A program made the translations under genes and the position numbers. The notes beneath the pieces are model-generated. The model was not told the DNA's origin, did no database searches, and was given only the letters and a program-made list of their open reading frames with translations. A stretch of DNA of 64,000 bases from Niallia taxi (GTDB taxonomy: Bacteria > Bacillota > Bacilli > Bacillales > Cytobacillaceae), in contig NZ_RZTZ01000003.1 of assembly GCF_004005475.1 (NCBI RefSeq), forward strand, positions 124,001 to 188,000. The letters are read 5' to 3'. This document shows, in pieces, positions 18,089-27,346 of this stretch (its first letter is position 1; the number at the start of each line of letters is the position of its first letter).

Positions 18089-19063
18089 CTACCAAATTGG
18101 CACAAAATCATTTATTTCCTTCAGCACTGCTTCCACTTCATCCAATGCAGAAGCCGGAATTTCCAATCCAGATGCTTTCACATTTTCTTCGACTTGTTCT
18201 GGCCTGCTTGCCCCAATAATCGCGGAGCTGACATTCGGCTGACGAAGCACCCAAGCTAATGCAAGCTGTGATAGCTCCACTTCCAATCCACTGGCAATAT
18301 CAGACAGCCTTTGAACCCTTGTTAGCACTTCATCATTTAAATAACTAGTAATCCATTTATTTGTGTCATCATTTGCAGCACGACTTTTGGCAGGAATCTG
18401 CTCATTCGGTTTGTATTTCCCTGTTAATATTCCTTGGGCAAGAGGTGAAAACACAACCTGGCCAATTCCTTCCTTTTCACTGACAGGGATTACTTCCTTT
18501 TCTATATAACGGACCATCATATTATAGATTGGCTGATTAGAGATAAGCGGCCTTAAATTTTTCTCTTTAGCAATATGTACAGCATCTGTCAGCTGAGCAG
18601 CCGACCATTCACTGACACCGCCATAGAGAACTTTTCCTTGTGCAATTAAATCATCTAATGCTCTTAAGCTTTCCTCCACAGGCGTTTCATGATCATAGCG
18701 ATGAAATTGATACAAATCGATATAGTCTACACCTAATCTCTTCAGACTTGCTTCGCATTGTTCAATAATATGCTTTCTGGACAGCCCTCTGTCATTTGGT
18801 CCAGCTCCCATCGGAAAGAAGACCTTTGTTGCAAGCACATAACTGGAACGGGTATAATCTTGCAGTGCTTCTTTCAGGACGGTTTCAGCAGCGCCTTTAT
18901 TATAAGCATTTGCTGTATCAAAGAAGTTGATGCCAAGATCATATGCCCTATGGATACAGGAAATAGATTTCTCCTTTTCGACTGCACTTCCATATGTGAG
19001 CCAGCTGCCCAATCCGATTTCGCTTACTTTCAAGCCAGAGTTTCCTAGTCTTCTGTACTTCAT
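18089..19063 (-). CDS. Aldo/keto reductase, Kv-beta / YghZ-like
   Basis: A 324-aa NADPH-dependent reductase. The tetrad is visible: Asp and Tyr in NFFDTANAYNKGAAE, Lys in LATKVFF, and His in YQFHRYD. C-terminal SAIIGASRPEQVEEN is the cofactor-binding signature of the AKR6/7 type. It is the first gene of the operon with bglA, which suggests it may act on a sugar or sugar-derived aldehyde, though that is inference from location. The start is ATG at 19063, and the operon promoter plus cre site lie about 100-150 bp upstream. Confidence 0.88.
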   Translation of the reverse strand: MKYRRLGNSGLKVSEIGLGSWLTYGSAVEKEKSISCIHRAYDLGINFFDTANAYNKGAAETVLKEALQDYTRSSYVLATKVFFPMGAGPNDRGLSRKHIIEQCEASLKRLGVDYIDLYQFHRYDHETPVEESLRALDDLIAQGKVLYGGVSEWSAAQLTDAVHIAKEKNLRPLISNQPIYNMMVRYIEKEVIPVSEKEGIGQVVFSPLAQGILTGKYKPNEQIPAKSRAANDDTNKWITSYLNDEVLTRVQRLSDIASGLEVELSQLALAWVLRQPNVSSAIIGASRPEQVEENVKASGLEIPASALDEVEAVLKEINDFVPIW

Positions 19064-19166
19064 TTCTAATCACCCAACCTATTAGATTTTTTTAGTCATG
19101 CGCACAGCTAGTAGAGAAACTGCTAAATTCATTTTCAGCAGCTTCTCCCAAGTTTTAATCTCCTAA

Positions 19167-19182
19167 TTAGAAACGCTTACAA
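19167..19182. promoter_or_regulatory. cre-like CcpA site, bglA operon
   Basis: On the minus strand TTGTAAGCGTTTCTAA, close to the CcpA consensus TGWAANCGNTNWCA. It lies 4 bp downstream of the probable -10 box, so CcpA would overlap the transcription start and cause catabolite repression by glucose. Confidence 0.65.
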
Positions 19183-19186
19183 TTAT

Positions 19187-19214
19187 ATTATAAAGGCTAG
19201 CGTTTAAATGTCTA
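19187..19214 (-). promoter_or_regulatory. Probable sigma-A promoter of the AKR-bglA operon
   Basis: On the minus strand TAGACA (19214-19209), 16 bp, TATAAT (19192-19187). The spacer holds a partial dyad, TTTAAACGCTAGCCTT, which could bind the UTRA regulator. The same -35/-10/spacing and a following cre site recur in front of the PTS operon at 36.4 kb. Confidence 0.65.
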
Positions 19215-19256
19215 TACTTTATAAAAATTAGATTATACTTTTAACGACAAAAATCG

Positions 19257-21038
19257 TCAACTTACTTCCAATGATGAATGCTGAGATGTATATAAATTCC
19301 AATATTGACCTTTCCTTGTCATCAGCTCATCATGGGACCCCTCTTCAGCAATTTCGCCTTTTTCAATAAATAAAATCCTTGAGGCGCTTTGAATGGTGGA
19401 CAGACGGTGTGCGATGATAAAGGACGTCCTTCCTGCAAGCAAAGTACTTAAGCCTTTTTGAAGGGCCAGCTCTGTTTCTGTATCGATTGATGATGTCGCT
19501 TCATCTAAAACCAAAATTCTTGGATCTGCCAAGAGTGCTCTAGCAAAGGAAATGAGCTGTCTTTGTCCTGCTGAAAGCCTTGTTCCTCTTTCATTCACTT
19601 CTGTTTCATAGCCATCCTGTAATGTCATAATAAAGGAATGGGCCTGAACTGCTTTTGCTGCTTCAACCACTTCCTCATCACTCGCATCAAGGCGGCCATA
19701 ACGAATATTATCCATAATTGTTCCTGAAAAGATAAACGGATCTTGGAGCATAATACCCATCTGTCTTCTAAGTGAGGGAATCGTGACTGTCTTTATATCA
19801 ACCCCATCCATCTTTATTTTGCCGCCATTCAAGTCATAAAAACGGCTGATCAAGTTAACAATTGACGTTTTGCCAGACCCAGTTGCACCAACAAGAGCTA
19901 TTGTTTCTCCTGGTTCTGCAGTGAAATGAATATTTTTTAATACTTTTTCGCCAGCTTCATAACCAAACTCCACATGGTCAAACTCTACCTTTCCTTTAAT
20001 ATCGTGCAGTGCTTTTCCTCGCGGATTATCGAGCACTGTCGGCTTTTCATCCATCATTTCAAAAATTCGCTCGAGATAAGCCATCGCATTTATAATCGCA
20101 TTATAGAAGTTGCCGATATTGGAAATTGGTGTCCAAAACATCCATATATAACCGACAAAGGCTACTAAAGCACCAACTGTCACGCCTTGCCCAATCATTG
20201 AAATTCCGGCCACATATATAAAGGAAACGGTCAGAACAGAAATATTTTCAATGGATGGCCAAAGAAGAAACTGGATATAGACTGCTTTTAACCATGATTT
20301 TTTATAGCCCTTTGACACATCCTCAAAAATTTTCTTGTTTTCTTCTTCCCTCGCAAATGCTTGTGTTACCTTCATGCCATTGATGCTTTCATGTATATAT
20401 GCATTCATATTGGACTGTTTATTACTCAAGTCCTGCCATGCCTTACGCTGCGCATTTTTAATAAAAAAGATAACAATCGCTAAAAGCGGGAATCCAATCA
20501 TGGCATAAATCGCCAAACGTACATCTATGGCAAACATGAATCCAATGATGACAGTTAAGCTGAATATATCTGTAATCAAGTTGATAAGCCCATTTGACAG
20601 CAAATCACTAAGTGAGTTCACATAATTAACGACCCGCACTAAAATTTTTCCATGTGGGCGGTTGTCATAAAAGGAAAAGGACAATGATTGAATATGTGTA
20701 AACAAGTCCTTTCGAATTGTCTTTATGACATTTTGACCAATTTCAGCCATCATTCTAATCCGGTATTTCATACAAATCCCCGTTATAATGAGAGCACCCA
20801 AATAGATGCCTGCAAGCAGTGAAAGCCCACCAACATTGCCAGCTGGTATTTCCTTGTCAATCGCTTGTTTAATAAGATAGGGTCCAATCAGATTTGCTCC
20901 GCTTGCGACAAGCATGATGAGTATCGTCAGCATGATTTTTTTCTTGTACGGCTTAACATAACCAAACAAGCGCTTAAGATGAATAAAACTAAATGGCGTC
21001 TCTAAATCCTCATCAACATCGAACTTATTTCGTGCCAT
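19257..21038 (-). CDS. Heterodimeric ABC exporter, subunit with canonical site (YfiC-like)
   Basis: A 593-aa half-transporter: six membrane helices (about 25-320), then an ATPase domain. Walker A is GATGSGKTS, the signature is LSAGQRQLI, and Walker B is LVLDEATSSID with the catalytic Glu present. The switch His lies in IIAHRLST. It overlaps the stop codon of the upstream partner by one base (TAATG), so translation is coupled and the two make a heterodimer. Pairs of this kind (YfiB/YfiC, BmrC/BmrD) export drugs, lipids or peptides. The substrate is unknown. Confidence 0.9.
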   Translation of the reverse strand: MARNKFDVDEDLETPFSFIHLKRLFGYVKPYKKKIMLTILIMLVASGANLIGPYLIKQAIDKEIPAGNVGGLSLLAGIYLGALIITGICMKYRIRMMAEIGQNVIKTIRKDLFTHIQSLSFSFYDNRPHGKILVRVVNYVNSLSDLLSNGLINLITDIFSLTVIIGFMFAIDVRLAIYAMIGFPLLAIVIFFIKNAQRKAWQDLSNKQSNMNAYIHESINGMKVTQAFAREEENKKIFEDVSKGYKKSWLKAVYIQFLLWPSIENISVLTVSFIYVAGISMIGQGVTVGALVAFVGYIWMFWTPISNIGNFYNAIINAMAYLERIFEMMDEKPTVLDNPRGKALHDIKGKVEFDHVEFGYEAGEKVLKNIHFTAEPGETIALVGATGSGKTSIVNLISRFYDLNGGKIKMDGVDIKTVTIPSLRRQMGIMLQDPFIFSGTIMDNIRYGRLDASDEEVVEAAKAVQAHSFIMTLQDGYETEVNERGTRLSAGQRQLISFARALLADPRILVLDEATSSIDTETELALQKGLSTLLAGRTSFIIAHRLSTIQSASRILFIEKGEIAEEGSHDELMTRKGQYWNLYTSQHSSLEVS

Positions 21039-22789
21039 TAAATCACATCCTCATCCCTGTGCTTTTCTTCAAAGTTTCCATATTGATTCTTATAAACATT
21101 AAAGTAATAACCTTTCTTCCGCAGCAGGTCCTCATGTGTGCCCCGCTCGATTATCGCTCCATTATTCATCACAAGAATTTGGTCTGCATCCTTAACAGAG
21201 GAAATTCTGTGGGCAATAATAAAGGACGTTTTGTTCTTTTGAATAGATTTCAGCGTCTTTTGAATACGATTCTCTGTTTCCATATCAAGACTTGAGGTCG
21301 TATCATCCAAAATCAAAATCGACGGGTCTTTCAATATGGCTCTTGCAAGGGCGATCCGCTGCCTTTGCCCTCCAGAAAGGCCGACACCTCTTTCCCCAAC
21401 AATCGTTTCATAGCCCTCTGGTAAATCACTAATAAAATCATGCGCATCCGCCATTTTTGCAGCAAACTTAATGGAATCAATGGAGGTATGAGGATTACCA
21501 TAGGCTATATTGCCCTCGATTGTATCCGAAAACAGGAAGATATCCTGCATGACCATCGCCATTCCTTTACGAAGCTCCTGCAGCTCCCAGTCCTTCACAT
21601 TTCTTCCATCAATTCTTACCTCTCCGCTTGTGGTGTCATAAAACCGGCTAAGTAAATTGACTAAGGTTGATTTTCCGGCACCTGTTGGACCAATAATCGC
21701 CAGCGTCTGCCCCGGCTTCACTTTAAAGCTAATATCCTTTAACACAGGCTCTTCTCCATAGCTGAAGGAAACCTTGTCAAACTCCACAATCCCTTTATAT
21801 TCACCTATCGGTACAACATTATCGTGGCTGGCAATTTTCGGGACTGTCTTAAGAAGATCCTCGACTTTTTCTGCTGATGCAATAAAACGCTGCACATCAT
21901 TTAAAAGCCATCCGGCCATTTTCATCGGGTTGCTAAGTGCCCATATGAAGGAATTAAACATAACTAGTTCTCCAAATGTAAGTGAACCATTTATAACCAT
22001 AACTCCTCCTGCAAAAATCATCAGCACTGTCAGCACACCTGCAAGAGAGTCCAAAATCGGCAAATATTTTTCCCAAATCTTTGACGACTTTAAATTCTTT
22101 TCTTTAAAGCCTTCATTAGCAATCGAAAACTTCGCGATTTCATAATCCTCTTTTGCAAATGCTTTAACAACACGGTTTCCACTAATGTTTTCCTGAACGA
22201 CAGAGTTTAATTTCGCAAATTGGTTACGGATTTCTGTAAAGGTTGGCCGCACATCCTTTGTAAGGCGGAAAGCGAAAAAACCAATGATTGGTGTTACAAT
22301 CAATAATGTCAGCGCCAATGGAGGATGAATATAAAACATGAAGCCAATCGCAAACAGCATGATGGTTGCGTTTTCAAAAATCATGTAGATCGTCCATGCC
22401 GTAAAATGTCTGACAGCCTCCATATCTCCTGTCATCCTTGCCATAATATCTCCTGTTTTTGTGCGATCATAAAAGCTGAAATCCAGCCTGTGCAAACGGT
22501 CATATAGCTGCTCTCTAATGTTGTAAATGACATTCTGGGATACATTTTCAAAAATCATTTGATACGTATAGCGGATGATTGTTCGTAAAAATGTACCTGC
22601 AATCATGATTCCAAGTATCGGCCACAGCAGATTCATCTGCTTGCCGTACATGACATCATCAACCATCCTCCCAGCCAAATACGGATTAAGCACATTTAAA
22701 GCAGATACAATAACTGCACAAAACAGGCCAATTGCTATTCTTGCACGATAAGTATGTAAGAACCCCCATATCCATCGCAGACTATGCAT
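21038..22789 (-). CDS. Heterodimeric ABC exporter, subunit with degenerate Walker B (YfiB-like)
   Basis: A 583-aa half-transporter with six N-terminal helices and a C-terminal ATPase. Walker A is GPTGAGKST and the signature is LSGGQRQRI, but Walker B reads LILDDTTSSLD, with Asp in place of the catalytic Glu. This is the usual arrangement in heterodimeric exporters: one ATP site is degenerate and the partner has the competent one. It is the first gene of the pair and is joined to the second by a one-base overlap. Its 5' region shows no drug-responsive attenuator that I can recognise. Confidence 0.9.
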   Translation of the reverse strand: MHSLRWIWGFLHTYRARIAIGLFCAVIVSALNVLNPYLAGRMVDDVMYGKQMNLLWPILGIMIAGTFLRTIIRYTYQMIFENVSQNVIYNIREQLYDRLHRLDFSFYDRTKTGDIMARMTGDMEAVRHFTAWTIYMIFENATIMLFAIGFMFYIHPPLALTLLIVTPIIGFFAFRLTKDVRPTFTEIRNQFAKLNSVVQENISGNRVVKAFAKEDYEIAKFSIANEGFKEKNLKSSKIWEKYLPILDSLAGVLTVLMIFAGGVMVINGSLTFGELVMFNSFIWALSNPMKMAGWLLNDVQRFIASAEKVEDLLKTVPKIASHDNVVPIGEYKGIVEFDKVSFSYGEEPVLKDISFKVKPGQTLAIIGPTGAGKSTLVNLLSRFYDTTSGEVRIDGRNVKDWELQELRKGMAMVMQDIFLFSDTIEGNIAYGNPHTSIDSIKFAAKMADAHDFISDLPEGYETIVGERGVGLSGGQRQRIALARAILKDPSILILDDTTSSLDMETENRIQKTLKSIQKNKTSFIIAHRISSVKDADQILVMNNGAIIERGTHEDLLRKKGYYFNVYKNQYGNFEEKHRDEDVI

Positions 22790-22981
22790 CTAGCCGACTC
22801 CCTTCCATTGCTGTATTCTTTTGCTTACTTTCGTCACTTTACTCTCCTTCCATATACTTTTCGATTATCTAAGATTATGCTACCGAATAATCTTATTAGC
22901 ATTAGTTCCTTTCTATGTATGTCCTGTTCATAAAATCTATCATTTTTTTAATAGACCGATTGCTCCAGAAATAATACAGCT

Positions 22982-23608
22982 TTATACTGCTGCCTCTTCC
23001 TTCTGTTTCTTGGTTTTGAACGTAAAAATAAATCTGACACATGCGCCGTAAATGGCAGGTGCAAAAAATACGAAAAATAGGAAGTTAAGCTTGATTAACT
23101 GAAAAACAACAAGAATGGCTGCGAGCATCAGGAACGACCGAAAAATCTGCTTAGCTAGGAGAAACAGACTGACCATTGCTGTCCTTTTTGCCGGTAAATC
23201 AAGATGTACTAAATTCCAAACCATATACGTAAAAAAGATAATGGCCAGCATAAAGGCATAAATGCACACAAATTTAATGACAGATGTGATATAAGGATTA
23301 ATTGTTGCAGGAAAAGGCAGGATGATAAAAGTTCCGATATAAATAAAGATACAAATAATGATGGCAGACAGCCTTTTTTTCTTCGTATATTTTGGGCTGA
23401 TTTCTTGAAACAGCTTGCGCACAGATGTGCCATTCCCTGCGAAAATTTCATCAATAACCTCAATCAGCGTACAGGCTGAATAAACAAGCCCGCCAATAAA
23501 AAATCCCTTTCCTAAATACAGCCAGAATAATAGACTTGCCCTGACAAGACGGTATGAAATGTCCATAAAGGAAAAGAATTTACTGTCTATAAAACGGCTT
23601 TTATTCAT
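22982..23608 (-). CDS. YesL-like DUF624 membrane protein
   Basis: A 208-aa protein with about five membrane helices. I chose the ATG at 23608 because GGGGG lies 8 nt upstream and the protein then begins MNKSRFIDSKFFSFMD, as YesL proteins do; the frame opens further upstream inside a terminator. YesL-type proteins are found next to ABC sugar importers of the YesOPQ class and are thought to assist them, but their function is not established. Here it follows the sugar-binding protein gene, past a strong hairpin, so it is probably made at a lower level than the transporter. Confidence 0.82.
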   Translation of the reverse strand: MNKSRFIDSKFFSFMDISYRLVRASLLFWLYLGKGFFIGGLVYSACTLIEVIDEIFAGNGTSVRKLFQEISPKYTKKKRLSAIIICIFIYIGTFIILPFPATINPYITSVIKFVCIYAFMLAIIFFTYMVWNLVHLDLPAKRTAMVSLFLLAKQIFRSFLMLAAILVVFQLIKLNFLFFVFFAPAIYGACVRFIFTFKTKKQKEEAAV

Positions 23609-23624
23609 AGTAATACCCCCTAAT

Positions 23625-23698
23625 AAAAAAAGGCTGCCTGAAACCAGGCCGACCAAATGGTAAAAAACCATATAGTCCATGCATTTTTCAGACAGCCT
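23625..23698 (-). terminator. Terminator after the sugar-binding protein gene
   Basis: On the minus strand AGGCTGTCTGAAA and TTTCAGGCAGCCT close a long stem-loop followed by seven T, directly after the binding-protein stop codon. Read-through would be needed to reach the YesL-like gene. Confidence 0.8.
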
Positions 23699-23706
23699 AT
23701 TGATTG

Positions 23707-24981
23707 CTATTTCAAGCCAAATTCCTTGCGAATTTGGTCTGCTACTTCTTTTAACTGTTTTTCTGCATCCTTGCTGCCATTAAGATTGATATTGTCAATA
23801 ACAGGCTGGATTTTGCTCACTATCTCTGCATATTCCGGGATATAAGGAGCATTCATAACGGTTCTTCCTTCTGCAAGAATTGTAGACAATGCTTTTGCGT
23901 TTTCAGGTGCATTTGCCATTGTTTCAATTTTATCTTCATTCCTTTTTACTACAGGGACCGCTGAAATAGTATCTACTTGCAGGTCTTGACCCTTCCCAGT
24001 AGACAGGAATTGCAGAAGCTTATAAGCCTCATCAGGATGCTTTGTTCCGCTTCCAATTCCAATTGGAAGATAAGATGCTGCTGCTACGTTTCCTGCTTTT
24101 CCTGCAGGCAATGGCACAACATCCCATTTGAAGGTTGCATTCTTCGCTGTATCAGACCAATCCCATGGACCCATCATTTTCATCGCTGCTTGACCTGCAA
24201 GGAACATATTCGATAGCCCTTGACTTTGAGCAGTAGTTGGCTGTACATGGTATTTATTAATCAGGTCTGCACCAAATTTAATGGCTTCAATTGATTCAGG
24301 TGAGTCAATAATTACTTCTTTGCCATCCTGACTGACAAATCCTCCGCCATTTTCTACAAGCAGTTCATTAGTATAAAAGTTTTCCATTCCGAATTGGACT
24401 GTTTTGCCGTTTTTCTCTACTGTCAGCTTTTGTGCTGCTGCAAGAAAGTCAGCCCATGTCCAGTCATCCTTTGGATATTCAACACCTGCAGCATCGAACA
24501 TATCCTTGTTGTATCCAAGCATAAAGGCTGAAGCATCACGAATAAGCGCATATTGCTTTCCATCCACTTGCCCAAGTGAAAGCACATTTGGCATATATTC
24601 ATCTTCCTTGATTTCTTTATCAGACAGGTCCATCAATACGCCCTTGCTGACAAATTGACCGAATGCAGACGGCTGCAGCCATACTAAATCTGGCTGATCC
24701 CCACCAGCAGACATCGTCAAGAATTTATCATTGAACTTATCATATGGTGCATATACTTGCTTCACTTTAATTCCAGGATTCTCCTTTTCAAACTCCTTGA
24801 AAATATCACCTTCCAGCTTCGTGCCTTCTGGATTATTGTTCCAAACAAGAATGCGCAGCGTCACATCTCCTGATTCGCCGCTTGCGGACTCAGAATCTGA
24901 GCCAGAACAGCCTGTCAAAATCAAAGATAGTGCCAATACAACAGTGAACAGCAAACCACCTAACCCTTTTTTCTTCCTCAT
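23707..24981 (-). CDS. ABC sugar-binding lipoprotein (family 1)
   Basis: The extracellular solute receptor of the importer, 424 aa. The ATG at 24981 follows GGGGGG. A lipoprotein signal peptide ends in the lipobox LTGC with the lipidated Cys25, then a Ser/Gly/Asp-rich linker, then the binding domain (ILVWNNNPEGTKLEGDIFKEFEKENPGIKVKQVY). QPDLVWLQPSAFGQF and GQAAMKMMGPWDWSD are typical of carbohydrate family 1 receptors. Position beside alpha-galactosidase suggests raffinose, melibiose or stachyose as ligands. It is placed after the two permease genes, the reverse of the usual receptor-first order. Confidence 0.9.
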   Translation of the reverse strand: MRKKKGLGGLLFTVVLALSLILTGCSGSDSESASGESGDVTLRILVWNNNPEGTKLEGDIFKEFEKENPGIKVKQVYAPYDKFNDKFLTMSAGGDQPDLVWLQPSAFGQFVSKGVLMDLSDKEIKEDEYMPNVLSLGQVDGKQYALIRDASAFMLGYNKDMFDAAGVEYPKDDWTWADFLAAAQKLTVEKNGKTVQFGMENFYTNELLVENGGGFVSQDGKEVIIDSPESIEAIKFGADLINKYHVQPTTAQSQGLSNMFLAGQAAMKMMGPWDWSDTAKNATFKWDVVPLPAGKAGNVAAASYLPIGIGSGTKHPDEAYKLLQFLSTGKGQDLQVDTISAVPVVKRNEDKIETMANAPENAKALSTILAEGRTVMNAPYIPEYAEIVSKIQPVIDNINLNGSKDAEKQLKEVADQIRKEFGLK

Positions 24982-25061
24982 GCTTTTACCCCCCAGGTAA
25001 TGTTTGTGTATGGATAAACAGATAAACGGCAATGCCATTCATCTAAGTGAAACCAACGCAA

Positions 25062-25949
25062 TTAACCCTTTCCGCCTGTTGTAGCAATTCCTTGGACGAA
25101 GTACTTTTGGCCAACAAAAAAGATAATGATAAGTGGTAAGATGATAAATACACTTGCTGCCATCATCGGACCCCACTGGATTAACAAAGCACCCTTAAAC
25201 TGCAGAATTCCTAATGCGAGCGTATATTTGGAATCATCATTTAAGTAGATTAATGGATTAAGAAAATCATTCCATGTCCACATAAAACTCAACAAAGCCA
25301 CTGTAATAATAGAAGGAACTGATAACGGAATAATAATTCTCCAAAAGATACCGAATGCTCCACAGCCATCTAAATAGGCACTTTCCTCCAGCTCCTTCGG
25401 TATTGTTTTGAAGAATTGTCTTAATAAAAAGATGAAGTAAGCGCTACCAAAGAAAGAAGGAACAATTAACGGCAGGAAGGTGTTAACCCACCCTAGTTTA
25501 GAAAAGATCATATAGACAGGAATCATTGTGACTTGAGGCGGCAGCATCATGGTGCCAAGCAAAAGCACAAACCAGAAATTCCTTCCTTTTCCTTTAATTC
25601 GCGCAAACCCATATGCAACAAGAGTAGAAGAAACGACTGTGCCAATCACTACACAAACAGTAACAATCACAGAGTTCAAATAATACTGCCCAAAATCCAC
25701 AAGCGTAAAGACTTCCTTATAGTTAGCCAAATCCCAATTCTTCGGCAGTAAAGTAGGCGGGAATGCCATCGCTTCATTTTCAGGCTTAACAGATGTTCCA
25801 ATCAGCCATAGAAAAGGAAATAAAAACAGAATGGAAAGAGCAATCAGCAAAAAGTAAGTGAATCCCTTTTCTAATCTTCTGCCTTTCTTTAAACTGCGAG
25901 GTTTTTTCGCCTTAACAGAAGCTGCCGTCTTAACAGGTGATACTTCCAT
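25062..25949 (-). CDS. ABC sugar permease, MalG type
   Basis: A 295-aa inner-membrane subunit with six helices and a long basic N-terminal tail (KAKKPRSLKKGRRLEK). The EAA loop that docks the ATPase reads EELEESAYLDGCGAFGIFWRI (approximately residues 180-200), ending in the usual conserved Gly and following I/L-P segment. It follows the MalF-type permease gene by 18 bp with a GGAGGAG site. It works with the partner permease and lipoprotein; no ATP-binding subunit is encoded here, so a shared MsmX-type ATPase elsewhere must energise the importer. Confidence 0.92.
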   Translation of the reverse strand: MEVSPVKTAASVKAKKPRSLKKGRRLEKGFTYFLLIALSILFLFPFLWLIGTSVKPENEAMAFPPTLLPKNWDLANYKEVFTLVDFGQYYLNSVIVTVCVVIGTVVSSTLVAYGFARIKGKGRNFWFVLLLGTMMLPPQVTMIPVYMIFSKLGWVNTFLPLIVPSFFGSAYFIFLLRQFFKTIPKELEESAYLDGCGAFGIFWRIIIPLSVPSIITVALLSFMWTWNDFLNPLIYLNDDSKYTLALGILQFKGALLIQWGPMMAASVFIILPLIIIFFVGQKYFVQGIATTGGKG

Positions 25950-25967
25950 AATTGACTCCTCCTCTCC

Positions 25968-26852
25968 TTACTCATCGTATTCGTAATACACTTTTTTCCC
26001 AAACACTTTAAACTGAATCAGTGTGAAAATAAGAATGATGATGAACAAGATCCAGGCAAGCGCTGATGCATAGCCCATTTTAAAGAATTTAAAGGCATCC
26101 TGGTATAAGTAAAATACATAAAACAGCGACTTATAATTCGGTCCGCCATTACCGCTGCTGACAACATATGCCTGTGTGAAAATCTGAAAGGAACCGATTA
26201 GTCCCATAATGAGGTTAAAGAAAATAACATTTGAAGTCATCGGAATGGTGATATTCCAGAACTTATGGAACTTCCCCGCACCATCCAGTTCAGCTGCTTC
26301 ATAAAGGGACGCTGGTACACTCTGGAGTCCTGCCAGATAGATAACCATTCCGCCACCTGCTCCCCAAAGGCTCATAATAATCAAAGTAGGCTTAACCATG
26401 CCTTCACTTAAAAGCCAATTTGATGTCGGCAAATGAAAGAAGGAGAGAATACTATTGGCAATTCCAAAATCCGGCTGAAAAATTAAAATCCAAAGAAGTG
26501 AGCTGGCAACTGTCGGTACAAGCGAAGGTAAGTAAAAGATTGTGCGGAACAAGCCCATAAATCGTACCTTTGTGTTCAGCAATACAGCAAGCATGTATCC
26601 AACAACGAGACCAAGAGGAACTCCAACAATCGTATAAAAGAAGGTGTTCCATAATGACTGCCAAAACAGTGGATCTTCTGTGAACAGCTTTTTATAATTT
26701 TCTAATCCAACCCAATTTGCTGCTCCCAGCCCTGAATAGTCTGTGAAGGACATATATAAAGAGTACACCATTGGACCTGCAGTAAAGACAACAAAGCCAA
26801 TCAGCCAAGGCAAAATAAATAAGTAAAACAATAAAGTCCTCGATTTATTCAT
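25968..26852 (-). CDS. ABC sugar permease, MalF type
   Basis: A 294-aa six-helix permease, first gene of the importer operon. The chosen ATG at 26852 (MNKSRTLLFYLF) has GGAAGGTGA upstream; the frame can be extended by 23 codons without a better site. The EAA loop is SLYEAAELDGAGKFHKFWNI. Together with the MalG-type subunit it forms the membrane channel for, probably, alpha-galactosides. The promoter must lie in the AT-rich region shared with the divergent alpha-galactosidase gene. Confidence 0.92.
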   Translation of the reverse strand: MNKSRTLLFYLFILPWLIGFVVFTAGPMVYSLYMSFTDYSGLGAANWVGLENYKKLFTEDPLFWQSLWNTFFYTIVGVPLGLVVGYMLAVLLNTKVRFMGLFRTIFYLPSLVPTVASSLLWILIFQPDFGIANSILSFFHLPTSNWLLSEGMVKPTLIIMSLWGAGGGMVIYLAGLQSVPASLYEAAELDGAGKFHKFWNITIPMTSNVIFFNLIMGLIGSFQIFTQAYVVSSGNGGPNYKSLFYVFYLYQDAFKFFKMGYASALAWILFIIILIFTLIQFKVFGKKVYYEYDE

Positions 26853-27346
26853 TTGCGTCACCTTCCATTTGATAAAATCATTTATTGCTATGTAACCTGC
26901 TTCCTTCACGCTCCCTTCCACACATTTGATTTCTGCTTATTTAAATCCATCATGTATATTACTTCTGTTTTAACTTACAAATAAAGTTATGTAAGCCTTT
27001 TCAACTACAATTTCATATTAACTGCTGTACTTGAATTTTTCAATAATTTTTTAAAGTATTTTACTTAATTTTTTTAATTTATTTTAAGTAACAAAATATA
27101 AAATTACTTAAAATAGTCTAGATAACCCTCGTACTAAATAAAAGCACTCAATATTACCCAATCTATAAAAGTCTATAATTACTGAATAAAATATACTCCT
27201 ATTCATTAAGTTACATTTACATTTTTAAAGATTACCGATTACTTAATTTAATTTAAATACTTATTGTCATCCCTATTTATAATTGTTAAAATCAAATATA
27301 TAATCTTGTAAGGGTTTTCATATAATAGAGTGAGGTGTACTTACTG
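26853..27346. promoter_or_regulatory. AT-rich divergent promoter region with repeated TTACTTAA
   Basis: Nearly 500 bp without a gene, between the importer and alpha-galactosidase genes. TTACTTAA occurs at 27061, 27104 and 27239, and its reverse TTAAGTAA at 27084, so one pair forms an inverted repeat. These may be sites for a shared regulator. A TATAAT at about 27321 could be the -10 of the alpha-galactosidase gene, but no good -35 precedes it, which fits an activated promoter. Confidence 0.45.
26990..27003. promoter_or_regulatory. Degenerate cre-like site
   Basis: TGTAAGCCTTTTCA fits the CcpA consensus except that the central CG is CC. It lies in the importer/alpha-galactosidase control region, where catabolite repression would be expected. 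The lost CpG makes it doubtful. Confidence 0.35.

Noticed and set aside
22790-22981. Possible leader peptide or attenuator before the ABC exporter genes, as in bmrB-bmrCD
   Set aside because: I found no short frame with a ribosome site followed by alternative hairpins upstream of 22789.
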